Shown in pieces: positions 8,158 to 16,540 of a stretch of DNA of 20,456 nucleotides (its first letter is position 1; each line of letters begins with the position of its first letter). The stretch comes from Nemertoderma westbladi. Taxonomy: Eukaryota; Xenacoelomorpha; Nemertodermatida; Nemertodermatidae. The notes beneath the pieces were generated by a model. The model was not told where the DNA came from, ran no database searches, and worked only from the letters and a program-made list of their open reading frames with translations. The translations under genes were made by a program, and so were the position numbers. The stretch spans positions 1-20,456 of the forward strand of contig JAUCBJ010003669.1 in the NCBI GenBank assembly GCA_032718475.1, written 5' to 3'.

Positions 8158-9418
8158 TCAGCGCCGCGGTTGGCCGAGGACGACCGGCTCGGCAAAATCG
8201 AGATGGGCCAGTTTGAGTCGGTCGACTGAAATCGTTTCAGTTCGACCGCCCATCTCGATCTTAAATGTTTTGGGTCCGGGGGTGAGGACCTTGTAAGGCC
8301 CCTCGTAGGGGCGTTCGAATGGCGTCCGGTGGGTGTCGCGCCGGACGAAAACATAGGTAGCGTCATGGAGGTCTGGTGGAGCCGACGACGGAGTCAGTCC
8401 GTGGCGTGACGTCGGTACCGGAGCGAACCGCCCGACCGTATCCCGGAGTTGAGGGAGGATCGTGGACGGCGAGTGCTGGGCGCCTGTAGCCGGCGGAAGG
8501 AACTCGCCCGGGACGGTGAGGGGGGCACCGTAGACCAGCTTGGCGGAGGAGGTCCCCAAGTCGTCCTTGGGAGCGGTCCGGATTCTGAGGAGAACCCACG
8601 GCAACTCGTCGACCCAATCGGGGCCGGTGAGCGAGGCCCGCAGGGTGGACTTTAGGTGGCGGTGGAAACGTTCCACCAGTCCGTTCGCCTGCGGGTGGTA
8701 GGCCGTGGTGCGGTGCAGTTGGGTGCCCAGCAGCTGGTTGACGGCGGACCAGAGCTGGGAGGTAAACTGCGAACTGCGGTCGGAGGAGAGACGCGGGGAC
8801 GCCGAACCGAGATATCCAGTTGGAGATGAGAGCCCGGGCGCAACTCTCGGTGGAGGTCTCGGTGAGGGGCACAGCCTCTGGCCACCGAGTAAACCGGTCG
8901 ACCATCGTCAGCAGGTGAGTGAACCCGCGCGATGGTGGTAGAGGGCCGACCAGATCCACGTGGATGTGGTCGAACTGGCGGTGGGGGTTGGCGAAGGTGC
9001 CGAGGGGCACGCAGACGTGGCGTTGCACCTTGGAAGACTGGCAAGGGACGCAGGTCTTTGCCCACCTCTTTGCGGAGGCCGTGCCACACGAACCTGTCGG
9101 CGACGAGTTTCTTGGTGGTACGAGCGCCGGGGTGAGACAGGCCGTGTAGGGTGTCGAAGACGCGCCGTCGCCAGGCGACAGGGACGACGGGGCGCGGGTG
9201 TCCGAGAGAAACGTCGCAAAGTAGAGTGGCGTTGGCGGGGGCGAGCGGGACGTCTTCCAGTTGGAGGCCGGACACGGCGGAGCGGTAGGTTGGCAGCTCG
9301 GGGTCGGCGAGTTGGGCAGCCGCCATAGCTGTGTAATCGAGGCCGGGGAGGAGGGTTCGAACCGCGCTGACGGTAGTCCTGGAGAGCGCATCCGCCACAC
9401 AGTTGTCTTTGCCGCGAC
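8158..9418 (-). pseudogene. Ty3/gypsy integrase (frameshifted)
   Basis: After the RNase H region, three minus-strand frames make up an integrase. The zinc-binding HHCC part shows HGLSHPGARTTKKL (near 9115-9155) and CVPCQSSK (near 9030-9055). The catalytic core shows Asp in HVDLVGPLP (codon 8954-8956), Asp in SSDRSSQF (codon 8779-8781) and Glu in LVERFH (codon 8671-8673), giving the D,D35E spacing. The C-terminal tail with YEGPYKVL near 8285-8310 ends at a stop at 8158. Frames break near 9415, 9065 and 8795. All catalytic triplets survive in the DNA, but no single frame carries them. No chromodomain is visible. Confidence 0.85.
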
Positions 9419-10400
9419 GTGTTTGATCGCCGTGGTAAACTCGGAAATGTAGGCGATGTGTCGTTGTTGCCGATTCGACCACGGGTCGCTGATCTTGGCG
9501 AATGCGAACGTCTGCGGTTTGTGGTCTGTGTAGGTGGTGAATATGCGGCCCTCCAGGTAGTACTGGAAGTGGCGAACAGCGAGGTACAGCGAGAGGTGTT
9601 CCCGGTCGAACGCGCTGTACTTCACCTCCGGGGGTCGAAGTTGGCGGCTGAAGAACGCCAGGGGGCGCCACGAGTCGCCGATGAGCTGTTCTAGGACGGC
9701 GCCCACCACCGTGCCGGATGCGTCCACGGTGAGCGCCGTCGGTGCATTGGCGCTGGGGTGGGCGAGCATCGTGGCATTGGTGAGGGCTTCCTTGGCATTC
9801 TGGAACGCCGCCGCCATGTCAGGGGTCCAGTCGAGGGACTTGGGTTTACCGGCAAGGGCCGCGTAGAGGGGCCGCATGATGGCGGCGGCCGCGGGGACGA
9901 ACCGATGATAGAAGTTCACCATCCCCACGAACTCCTGCAGGCCCTTGATGGTGGTCGGTTGGGTGAACTCCCGGATGGCAGCGAAATTATCGGGGAGCGG
10001 GACGGCGCCGTGGGCCGAGATTCGGTGGCCGAGGAAGTCGATGGTCGACCGACCGAACTCGCACTTGGCGAGGTTGATCACGAGGCCGTGTTCTTGGAGG
10101 CGCGTGAAGAGCTGACGGAGGTGGTCACAGGTGTTCCTTGGGGGACCGACTCGCGACGAGGACGTTGTCTAGGTAGACGAAGAGGAAGTAGAGTCCCTGG
10201 CACACCGTGTCCATCAGTCTCTGGAAGGCCTGGGTCGGTCCTGGATATGGGGGATGGGGTACCGGTCCGGAGTCGTGGCGTCGTTGAGGCGTCGGTAGTC
10301 GTCACACGGCCGCCATCCACCCGAGGGTTTAGGGGCCATGTGGAGGGGCGACGCCCAGGGACTGTTGGACCGGCGGATGATCCCCATCTCCTCCATCCTC
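9419..10400 (-). pseudogene. Ty3/gypsy reverse transcriptase and RNase H, RT core deleted
   Basis: The frame from 10396 holds the first RT motifs ([27 protein letters not shown], near 10270-10375) and breaks at PIPHIQD near 10237. The next family segment, QAFQRLMD, follows at once in another frame. The 55-60 residues that normally lie between, including motif A with its catalytic aspartate and the PFGL motif, are therefore missing. The motif C box reads YLDN (second position at 10164-10166) where YxDD is expected. After another one-base shift near 10125-10135 the frame continues through ECEF-type connection sequence and RNase H: TVDASG (near 9720), DREHLSLYLAVRHF (near 9580-9610) and YTDHKPQTFAF (near 9500-9530), which keep the D, E, D residues. 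This polymerase is dead. Confidence 0.88.
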
Positions 10401-11186
10401 CTGGAACTCGTCCCGCGCGATCTCGAGTTTGTCTGGAGGCAGACGATGGGCGCGGGAGTAGACCGGGGGTCCCTCGGTGGGGATGTAATGTTCGACCCCG
10501 TGTTTCGCGGTGGGGTCGGAGAACCGAGGGATCGTAATATCGGGGAACTCGGCGAGGAGCCGAGCGAACTCGTCGTCCGAGGCGGTGACCGAACCGAGGT
10601 GGGGGGCGTGGCCCGTAGTCCGCCCGCACGGGATCGAGGTCAACGTCTCGGCTTCGACCAACATGTTGTTCGCTCGGAGGAAGTCGGCACCGAGGAGAGG
10701 CTGGGCGACGTCGGACGCGATAAACTTCCACTGGAACCGGCGGGAGTGGAAGTCGAGTTTGACGGAGCGGTCGCCATACGTTCGAATGTACGTTTTGTTG
10801 GCGGTGAGGAGGGGCGGCCCGCTCTGTCCCGAACGTTCCTCGCGAGTCGTCGCGGGAATAACGCTCACCTCCGCCCCGGTGTCGACCAAGAAGCGTTGCC
10901 TGGAAACGCAGTCCCAGGCAAACAGCAGCAGGTCGGTGTGGCCGGACGTTGCAGCTGCTACAAACGGCCGGCCGGGGCGTTTCCCTGGTAACTGCAGGGC
11001 GGGCGGCACTTCCTGGCTGTGGGGCCGAACGTCTGGTGATAATAGCACCAGTCCGGGTTCGAGTTCGGGGCCCGTGGGGCGGGAGTCGATGCCGACGAGG
11101 AGTTCTTGCCAGTTCGCTGCGGCGGGACCGGCGTCGGTTTCCTGACGGCGTGGGCCGCGAGTGAGGTCTGCCGGGAGGCCTCCCAC
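10401..11186 (-). pseudogene. Ty3/gypsy aspartic protease region
   Basis: This frame is -1 relative to gag and overlaps its 3' end by about 230 bases, as expected if pol is reached by ribosomal frameshifting. The active-site motif FLVDTGAEVSVIP lies near 10850-10890, with the catalytic Asp codon around 10881-10883. The second conserved strand, LLGADFL, is near 10675-10695. The frame continues into the start of the RT ([19 protein letters not shown], near 10435-10495), then is lost near 10400 where one extra G shifts it. The protease domain itself looks intact. Confidence 0.85.
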
Positions 11187-11662
11187 AGCGCGTCGGCCCA
11201 GTCCGCAACCCTGTCGAGGTCGCGGAAGTCCTCCTCCGCGAGTTGGAGGCAGATTGCGGCGGGCATCTGCCGGAGGAAGGCCTCCTCGAAGAGGAGTCCC
11301 GCGTTGTCATCGCCGAGGAGCGCCTGCATTTCTCCGAGGAGTTGCGAGGGGTGCCGGTCACCGAGGCCGTCGAGGTGCCAGAGTCGGGCTGCGCGCTCGC
11401 GTCGGGAGAGCCCGAAGGCTTTGAGAAGTTGGCCCTTGAGTTTGAGGTACTTCTCAGTAGCGGGAGGGTTCCGGATGAGTTTTAGGAGGCGAGCGGCTGT
11501 CTCCTGGTCGAGGGCCCCCACCACGTAATAATATTTTGTAGCGTCCTCGGTGATGCTACGAATGTAGAACTGCGCCTCCGCCTGGGCGAACCACACCTCG
11601 GGTTGGGTGGTCCAGAACGGAGGCAGTTTAATAGAAACGGCGTTGGCGGTCACTTCGGCCAT
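10958..11662 (-). CDS. gag: Ty3/gypsy Gag with CHCC zinc finger
   Basis: The likely start is ATG at 11662 (MAEVTANAVSIKLPPFW), about 95 bases after the primer site. A longer frame to 11731 would add 23 residues of unlike composition. The first 170 residues are the capsid-like region (PEVWFAQAEAQF, ATKYYYVVGAL, LLGEMQALLGDD, FLRQMPAAI). A proline/serine-rich linker follows. The nucleocapsid finger is CYYH near residue 208 followed by CRPPC, giving C-x2-H-x9-C-x3-C. This CHCC form is known from CsRn1-type Gag and differs from the usual CCHC knuckle. The ORF is uninterrupted, so Gag could still be made even though pol is broken. Confidence 0.85.
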   Translation of the reverse strand: MAEVTANAVSIKLPPFWTTQPEVWFAQAEAQFYIRSITEDATKYYYVVGALDQETAARLLKLIRNPPATEKYLKLKGQLLKAFGLSRRERAARLWHLDGLGDRHPSQLLGEMQALLGDDNAGLLFEEAFLRQMPAAICLQLAEEDFRDLDRVADWADALWEASRQTSLAAHAVRKPTPVPPQRTGKNSSSASTPAPRAPNSNPDWCYYHQTFGPTARKCRPPCSYQGNAPAGRL

Positions 11663-11758
11663 TGTCGTCAACACAGTTTCGGTGGCAGTTCCAGTTTGCT
11701 TGCAGGATCGTGTCTGCGTGTTGCGAGTCACGGTCTCAAGAGTTTGTCCTGAGATGCT

Positions 11759-11767
11759 GGGTCACCA
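11759..11767 (-). other. primer binding site, tRNA-Trp-like
   Basis: On the element strand TGGTGACCC begins one base after the 5' LTR end. It is complementary to the last nine bases of metazoan tRNA-Trp (GGGUCACCA) as I recall them. The match does not extend beyond nine bases. Confidence 0.6.
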
Positions 11768-11768
11768 T

Positions 11769-11968
11769 TGTGGAGATGGCGTCTAGCCACGAAATAAAAA
11801 CGTATGAAAAACTCGGATTCAAGTTCGAGCGATCGCTGATGGCATACTGCAGTCCTGTTGTACCATTATGTAGGTGGGCCTAGAGTAAATCTCTAGGGTT
11901 GCTAGGCAACCGTAATAACAAAGTTTCGGGACTGTATATTACATGTGTTATGTATGCGGGTTGCCACA
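11769..11968 (-). repeat. 5' LTR of the Ty3/gypsy element
   Basis: A 200-bp partner of 7797-7996, with five substitutions between them. The RFX X-box-like site is at 11898-11910. The TATA-like box of the other LTR is changed to TATACAG here, which may weaken this copy's own promoter. Confidence 0.95.
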
Positions 11969-11972
11969 ACCT

Positions 11973-12239
11973 TTTATTATGCATGAACAGAACTGGAGGC
12001 AGGGAGGGTACCGCGTCATTTGGTCCTTTGGGCGTTAGGTACTGCGTCGATAGATAACGTGCTGGATAATGATCAGCAAGGTAATGCATGATAAGGTCTT
12101 TGACTTTAATAAGAATTCATAAGTATATTAGTAAGTATATGTCAATTATCCCAACTAAACGGAACTCAGCATGATTTTGATGTTTTTTTTCGAAAATTTA
12201 CATTAATTGTATATTTTGTCAACAATTCGTTGAAATTGA
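11973..12239. other. interior of the hAT-like element
   Basis: About 270 bases of AT-rich non-coding filler between the LTR element and the right subterminal repeats. No transposase fragment is visible, consistent with a non-autonomous element. Confidence 0.5.
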
Positions 12240-12439
12240 AATCCGGCCAAAAAATTTAAATCCAGCCGGAGCCGGAACCGGATTTTTTTCTCAAAATCCG
12301 GCCGTAATTCCGGCCCAGCCGGAAATCCGGCACACCCCTACTCGGAAGGTTCGAATGGGACGAAGGTCAGAAAATGGTAGACAGGGGAGCCGCTATAGGG
12401 ATGCAGACACTTGCCCAATAAAAAAATATTGTAGGTCAC

Positions 12440-13015
12440 TTGCACAAGCAACTTGCACTTGCACAGGAACAACAGTACCAACGTCCTGAAGACCATCCCA
12501 AATTTAAACCACCACAATGGCAAGAATGCCCAGTTATAAATATTCAGGCAGACTCAGAGTTTGAGACTGACTATAGACCACCAGTCAGTGAGAAGGTAAC
12601 CTATCACGGGACGAATTCGCGTACTCGTCCACAGGTAAGATATCCTACTCATCAGTTGGAACCGATTCCAACTTATGTCCATCAATGGGTAGGAAGGGAA
12701 GACAATACTATGGTCAACTCAATCACAGTGGAGTTTTCTAAGTTCAGTCCGAGACACAGTCTTCCACCATTACATCCTCCGCACTTCTCTGGTTTATCTA
12801 AACATTGGAGAACCTTCATCAACTATATCAAGACTAATGTCGCTCAACAGGATTTCTCACCGACTGAGAAATTCAAATACTTATACCAACAGTTGAGAGG
12901 TCAACTGAAGGAATTGTTAAGTACTTTTATAGGTGATGACAATGCCTCTGAGGGGGCTTATGACAGGTTAGTTACTGTGTATCGCGGCAATGTAAAGATG
13001 GCCACGTGTCAGTAA
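12440..13015 (+). pseudogene. BEL/Pao-like Gag fragment (DUF1759-like)
   Basis: An open frame of about 191 codons begins at a TTG, so it has no proper start and is probably the remnant of a longer Gag. Near its end, residues 108-185 follow the pattern of the BEL/Pao Gag domain (DUF1759): LPPLHPPHFSG, a W about eight residues later, FINYIK, the helix EKFKYLYQQLRGQLKELL, then AYDRLVTVYRG. The first 100 residues are polar and glutamine/proline-rich without a clear match. Two stops in a row close the frame at 13013-13018, and no protease or RT follows. It lies just right of the hAT target duplication. Confidence 0.5.
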
Positions 13016-13070
13016 TAGTTGAATTAACTCAGGGGGGACCAGCACATTCCCATATAGAATTAGTTAAGTT

Positions 13071-13434
13071 TTCAAACTCAATGTGACACATCTGATCTTG
13101 TCAATTTTACAATGCCAAAAACGTTATTGGAAAGCCCATGATAAATGCATTACATAACATGCGTTTCAGATCATTGCAATCATCTATCGCTAGATTTATC
13201 GGTAAATTAAAACTGCTATATTTTGTTAAATTTCTTAGATTTTTAAAAAAAATTCAATTTTTCAAACTCAATGTGACACATCTGATCTTGTCAATTTCAC
13301 AATGCCAAAAACGTTATTGGAAAGCCCATGATAAATGCATTACATAACATGAGTTTCAGATCATTGCAATCATCTCTCGCTAGATTTATCAGTGAAATAA
13401 AACTGCTATATTTTGTTAAATTTCTCAGATTTTG
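13071..13434 (+). repeat. 190-bp tandem duplication
   Basis: TTCAAACTCAATGTGACACA starts copies at 13071 and 13261, an exact 190-bp period. The second copy runs to about 13434, with only a handful of mismatches seen by eye. Neither copy codes for a recognisable protein. The AT-rich filler AAAAAAAATTCAA at the copy boundary suggests replication slippage or unequal crossing over. Confidence 0.85.
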
Positions 13435-13624
13435 TGACTCGTGTGACACCTCTTCCACTAAATATTTTTCAAAACGGTTTTTTGCATTGTACTTCTACAT
13501 TAAAATGGCCAAACATGTCGAAGTTTCCAAGCAATTGGGGCAAAAAAGTGATTTTTGTAACACCCTATTGCACATACTGTACTGTATTTCATTTTTTACC
13601 GAAGGTACAGTAGGTCACTTTACC

Positions 13625-13907
13625 GCCCATGTGAAGAATACCAGGATTTCACTTTTCGGTCGACTTTTTATTGGAATTTTATATATGAAGATTTTTTATT
13701 TTTTTTTTAATTTATCTTTATTAAGTGTTTTATAGCGCTTATTTCTGTCTTATACTGTAACCTGTACATATACTAATTCGTTTATTGTTTTGGTTACATT
13801 CAGCCATTCTGTAACCTGTGGTTTTGGTGAAAACCTGGTATTCTTCACATGGGGGTAACTGCAAAGTGAAATATAACGGCAGAAAGTCTGGTATTCTTCA
13901 CATGGGC
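13625..13907. mobile_element. MITE with 20-bp inverted ends and an extra internal copy of one end
   Basis: GCCCATGTGAAGAATACCAG at 13625-13644 is repeated as a perfect reverse complement at 13888-13907. A third copy of 19 of those bases, also reversed, lies inside at 13835-13853. CACTTTACC flanks both sides (13616-13624 and 13909-13917, with one extra C before the right copy) and is a candidate 8-9 bp target duplication. The flank is itself a minisatellite unit, so part of the match may predate insertion. No coding capacity. Confidence 0.7.
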
Positions 13908-13917
13908 CCACTTTACC

Positions 13918-14219
13918 AATAGGTCACATGTCCAATACTGTACTCGACTTACAGAATAATAAGTTACTTGCCCAATATGAGTTTTTTGAGACAATAATTT
14001 CCATTCACTACGTATTCTGCCTGTTGCTAGGCCTACTACATCATTCATATATAATCTGATATTGGCGCACATTGAGCGCAAGTGAAAATAGTGATCCTCA
14101 GAGCAAATTGACCACAAGATAAATAATTTATAGTTAATTGTTTTAGTTATAAAACATCGCCCCTGTAACCTGCTCCTTTCCATTAATGTTCTTAATTAAA
14201 TAAAGCTAAATCTCAAAAT
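13918..14219. other. non-coding, scattered minisatellite-like units
   Basis: Degenerate copies of the 16-bp unit (TCACTTGCCCAATAGG type) appear at 13909-13940 and 13965-13982. The rest is AT-rich with no readable gene. Confidence 0.4.
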
Positions 14220-14390
14220 ATTGGGTAAGTGTCGTATTCGAAAATTGGCCTTATGGGCAAGTGTCCTATTGAGAAAATGACCATACCAGATCTAGTTATT
14301 GGGGAAGTGACTCAGGGAAAGTGTCTTAAGGTAAATATCACTGGGCAAAAGTCTCATTGGGGAAGTGTCCCTATTGGGCATCTGACAGTA
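14219..14390 (+). repeat. degenerate 16-bp minisatellite, consensus ATTGGGSAAGTGTCCT
   Basis: Roughly ten units fit a 16-bp period, for example at 14220, 14236, 14252, 14268, 14298 and 14358. Some units are 13-17 bases long. Most keep GGG(S)AAGTGTC. Inverted or partial copies also occur at 12409-12446, 13611-13624 and 13909-13982, so the array was once larger or has been dispersed. Confidence 0.7.
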
Positions 14391-15263
14391 AAACCCCGCT
14401 ATATATATGTGCTATATCACATACCGGTACCCAGTGTCATAATGCTAGAATAAATTGAGTTTGAATCTGATGCTTCTAATAATACCGTAACAATAAATTG
14501 ATAGTTATGTACAAATATGTGAAGTAGGCAATATATAGGCCTAAATTGTAGATCGCACCAAATCTGAAATCGAATTTATCTTCTACACAGCACCAACCAA
14601 CAAGAAGCAACTCAGTAGCAACAATATAAATTGTAATCAATTTTAAAGATTTTAAATGCCAGTAAAAAATACACTTATACTGATTTAGTAGATATATATA
14701 GGCCTATAATTTTCGAATGAATGTGAGGAAATTGTAAAAAAAATCACGCAATTCCATAATTAATAGTTTCACTACTGTAACATTTAATAAATTATATATG
14801 GCCTACTGTACATTCAAATAAACTCATTAGTTAAATATTTCACAAAAAAATAATTGCAGTATTCTTAGCACAGATGGTACGGTTTACGCCGATGGATATA
14901 CAGTACATACAATATGTAGTTGTACAGTATGAAACACCAGCAAAACCAGGGGAAAATACCCGAAAACCACATCGCGAAGTTTTTTTTCATGTGTACCGGT
15001 ATACCAATGAGTCACTAAGTGGCATACTGACTAAACGGAGAGAAACATCATCACTGATCTCTCGAATAGTGTGGATACCATTGAAGTAAAGACCCATCAG
15101 GGCGAAGTAACAATGTCAATTATCATTTATGGGAACTGTTTCCAGTAAAAAGCTATTCCAATCAAAAACAATAAATGAGAGTCATTAGCACAGGTTTTGG
15201 TATCAAATTTAACTTGTTCATCTGTTTTTACCCTTGATCAATGTTTAATTTTCATTGTGTGAG
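14391..15263. other. AT-rich non-coding stretch
   Basis: No coding frame resembles a known protein. Several TAGGCCTA words occur, and AACAATAAATGAG near 15168-15179 recurs at 15670-15681. I see no gene. Confidence 0.4.
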
Positions 15264-15286
15264 CCCCCCCCCCCCCCCCCCCCCCC
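15264..15286 (+). repeat. poly(C) run of 23
   Basis: A pure run of 23 C on the plus strand. It is a slippage-prone homopolymer and its true length may differ from the assembly. Confidence 0.9.
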
Positions 15287-15360
15287 AGCAACCTCTTGCG
15301 AATGTTGCGTATTAGACCATTTCTGTAAATAGACTAGGCCTACTCTGCAGGCATTGTTTA

Positions 15361-16121
15361 TATGGTATACATTTGGTTTTAAAACCCCAAAAAGAGGTGT
15401 GTTTATTTTACGGAGTGTAATAATTACAAAGTTATTAATTTATCCTCCTATTTTAGGGGTTGATATAAGTGGACATATTTATGTGATTTTATTCTCTATA
15501 AGGGGGTAACAAGGTGGCTGTTAATCAAGTGAGTGCAGAGGGTTGGGTGGATTCTTCGCCCGCGTCCGACCTTCGTCCAATTGGGGGAAACGAGCAGGTT
15601 ACAGAGACCTGAGACGGCAGGTTACAGAGACGGCGGGTTACAGTTACAGAGACGGCTTTTTCTAACCAAAACAATAAATGAGGTTCTTAACACGCAGTTT
15701 GAGGGCGAAGATTGATCCGGGCGTAGATTGTCGCGGGCGAAGTTTGCTGCGTACCGCGGCGGGGTGTGTTTTTTTGTAAAAACATGAGAAACGGTCGAAA
15801 TTGCGGGTTTAAGTGGCTCAGTAAGCCAATTTTGAAAATCGGCTGTGATTGGCTACTGCAGATTTGACGTTACTAGAAAGTGCTGTGATAATTTGTTATC
15901 TTGGTTTCTATGGATGGTGATTTTCTATCCATTTATATCATCCTCATAAAATAGAAATTAACCAATTTGTGAATTATTACATATAAATAAAAAAATACAT
16001 ATGAATGGTAATACGAATTCATACGAATTCACGTAAATAAAAAACCGTGTGCTTTGGAGGTGAAATATATTTTTGCCCGTGATTTATTTTAGCGGGAATT
16101 TAAAACCAAATGTATACCATA
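15361..16121. mobile_element. 761-bp DNA element with perfect 23-bp terminal inverted repeats
   Basis: The 23 bases at 15361-15383, beginning TATGGTATACATTTGG, recur as an exact reverse complement at 16099-16121. The interior is non-coding. It holds short GTTACAGAGAC repeats (15595-15656), a GC-rich stretch near 15710-15770 and AACAATAAATGAG. If the outermost TA belongs to the target, the element would have a TA duplication like Tc1/mariner, but the boundary cannot be fixed. No transposase is present. Confidence 0.6.
15595..15656 (+). repeat. short tandem GGTTACAGAGAC(GGC) repeats
   Basis: Three imperfect units of GGTTACAGAGAC, the last with an inserted TTACA, are separated by GGC-rich spacers. 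They lie inside the 761-bp element. Confidence 0.7.
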
Positions 16122-16540
16122 TTATGGTTTATGGCTCGTTTATTGCTCGTCTCCGTTTTGTTTACCACATTCTAGAAGTATTTTAAATCGTGTAATTTAA
16201 ATGAATGATAAACAAAATCTAATGTGAGAATATAAAATACTAAAATTAACAATCGAATAATGTTTACTAAGTCTAAATCTTAATCTATCTAAGTCTTTAA
16301 GTACACAGTAGAACATTACTTTGATAGCATCAGACACAATTTCCAATCATATAAATTCGATGCCATTGACTGTAATTATTACTAGTAATTACTATGGAAA
16401 AAAAGGTTTCACTATTCTTGGGTATTATTTTAAAGATTAATTTGTAGGTAATAAAAAGTGGAGAGAATAGTAAAAATAAAGTATGTTTTTTCCCATGTAA
16501 TACGTAATTTTATTATTCAATTGGTTGTTCTATTTGCACT
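16122..16540. other. AT-rich non-coding stretch before LINE C
   Basis: Around 420 bases with no readable coding frame. The last part may be the decayed upstream RT region of LINE C, since VVLFAL-like residues are readable near 16522-16542. Confidence 0.35.

Larger units (their letters stand above)
7797..11968 (-). mobile_element. Ty3/gypsy LTR retrotransposon, CsRn1-like, full-length but defective
   Basis: A 4172-bp element on the minus strand with 200-bp LTRs at both ends, each bounded TGTGG...CCACA, and a 4-bp target duplication ACCT at 7793-7796 and 11969-11972. Domain order is Gag, protease, RT, RNase H, integrase, which is Ty3/gypsy order. The Gag finger is CHCC and the primer site matches nine bases of the tRNA-Trp 3' end. 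Both are features I recall for the CsRn1 group. The internal region is strongly GC-rich against an AT-rich surround. The LTRs differ at five positions, so insertion is fairly recent, yet several frameshifts, an RT deletion and an altered YxDD box make this copy unable to transpose alone. Confidence 0.9.
7662..12340. mobile_element. hAT-like non-autonomous DNA transposon, split by an LTR retrotransposon
   Basis: The left end starts TAGGGTGCCGGATT at 7662 and the right end finishes AATCCGGCACACCCCTA at 12340, so the ends are inverted copies with a small indel. Both ends continue into about 90 bp of subterminal CCGGCC/GCCGGA repeats in inverted arrangement (7662-7752 and about 12240-12340). Flanking octamers gTCGGAAG (7654-7661) and cTCGGAAG (12341-12348) match at 7 of 8 positions, the 8-bp target duplication expected of hAT elements. 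Without the inserted LTR element the transposon would be about 500 bp with no transposase, so it must depend on a transposase encoded elsewhere. Confidence 0.7.

Noticed and set aside
8449-11528. Many long plus-strand and alternative minus-strand open frames across the LTR element
   Set aside because: They are GC-rich shadow frames of gag-pol. They have arginine/glycine-rich low-complexity translations and no family pattern.
13071-13434. CRISPR-like repeat array
   Set aside because: Only two long adjacent copies with no spacers, in a eukaryotic transposon-rich context.
13138-13735. Plus-strand ORFs that share the same N-terminal residues
   Set aside because: The similarity comes only from the 190-bp tandem duplication; the frames are not otherwise gene-like.
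14874-15089. 71-residue plus-strand ORF
   Set aside because: No recognisable domain, splice context or codon pattern; it is consistent with chance.
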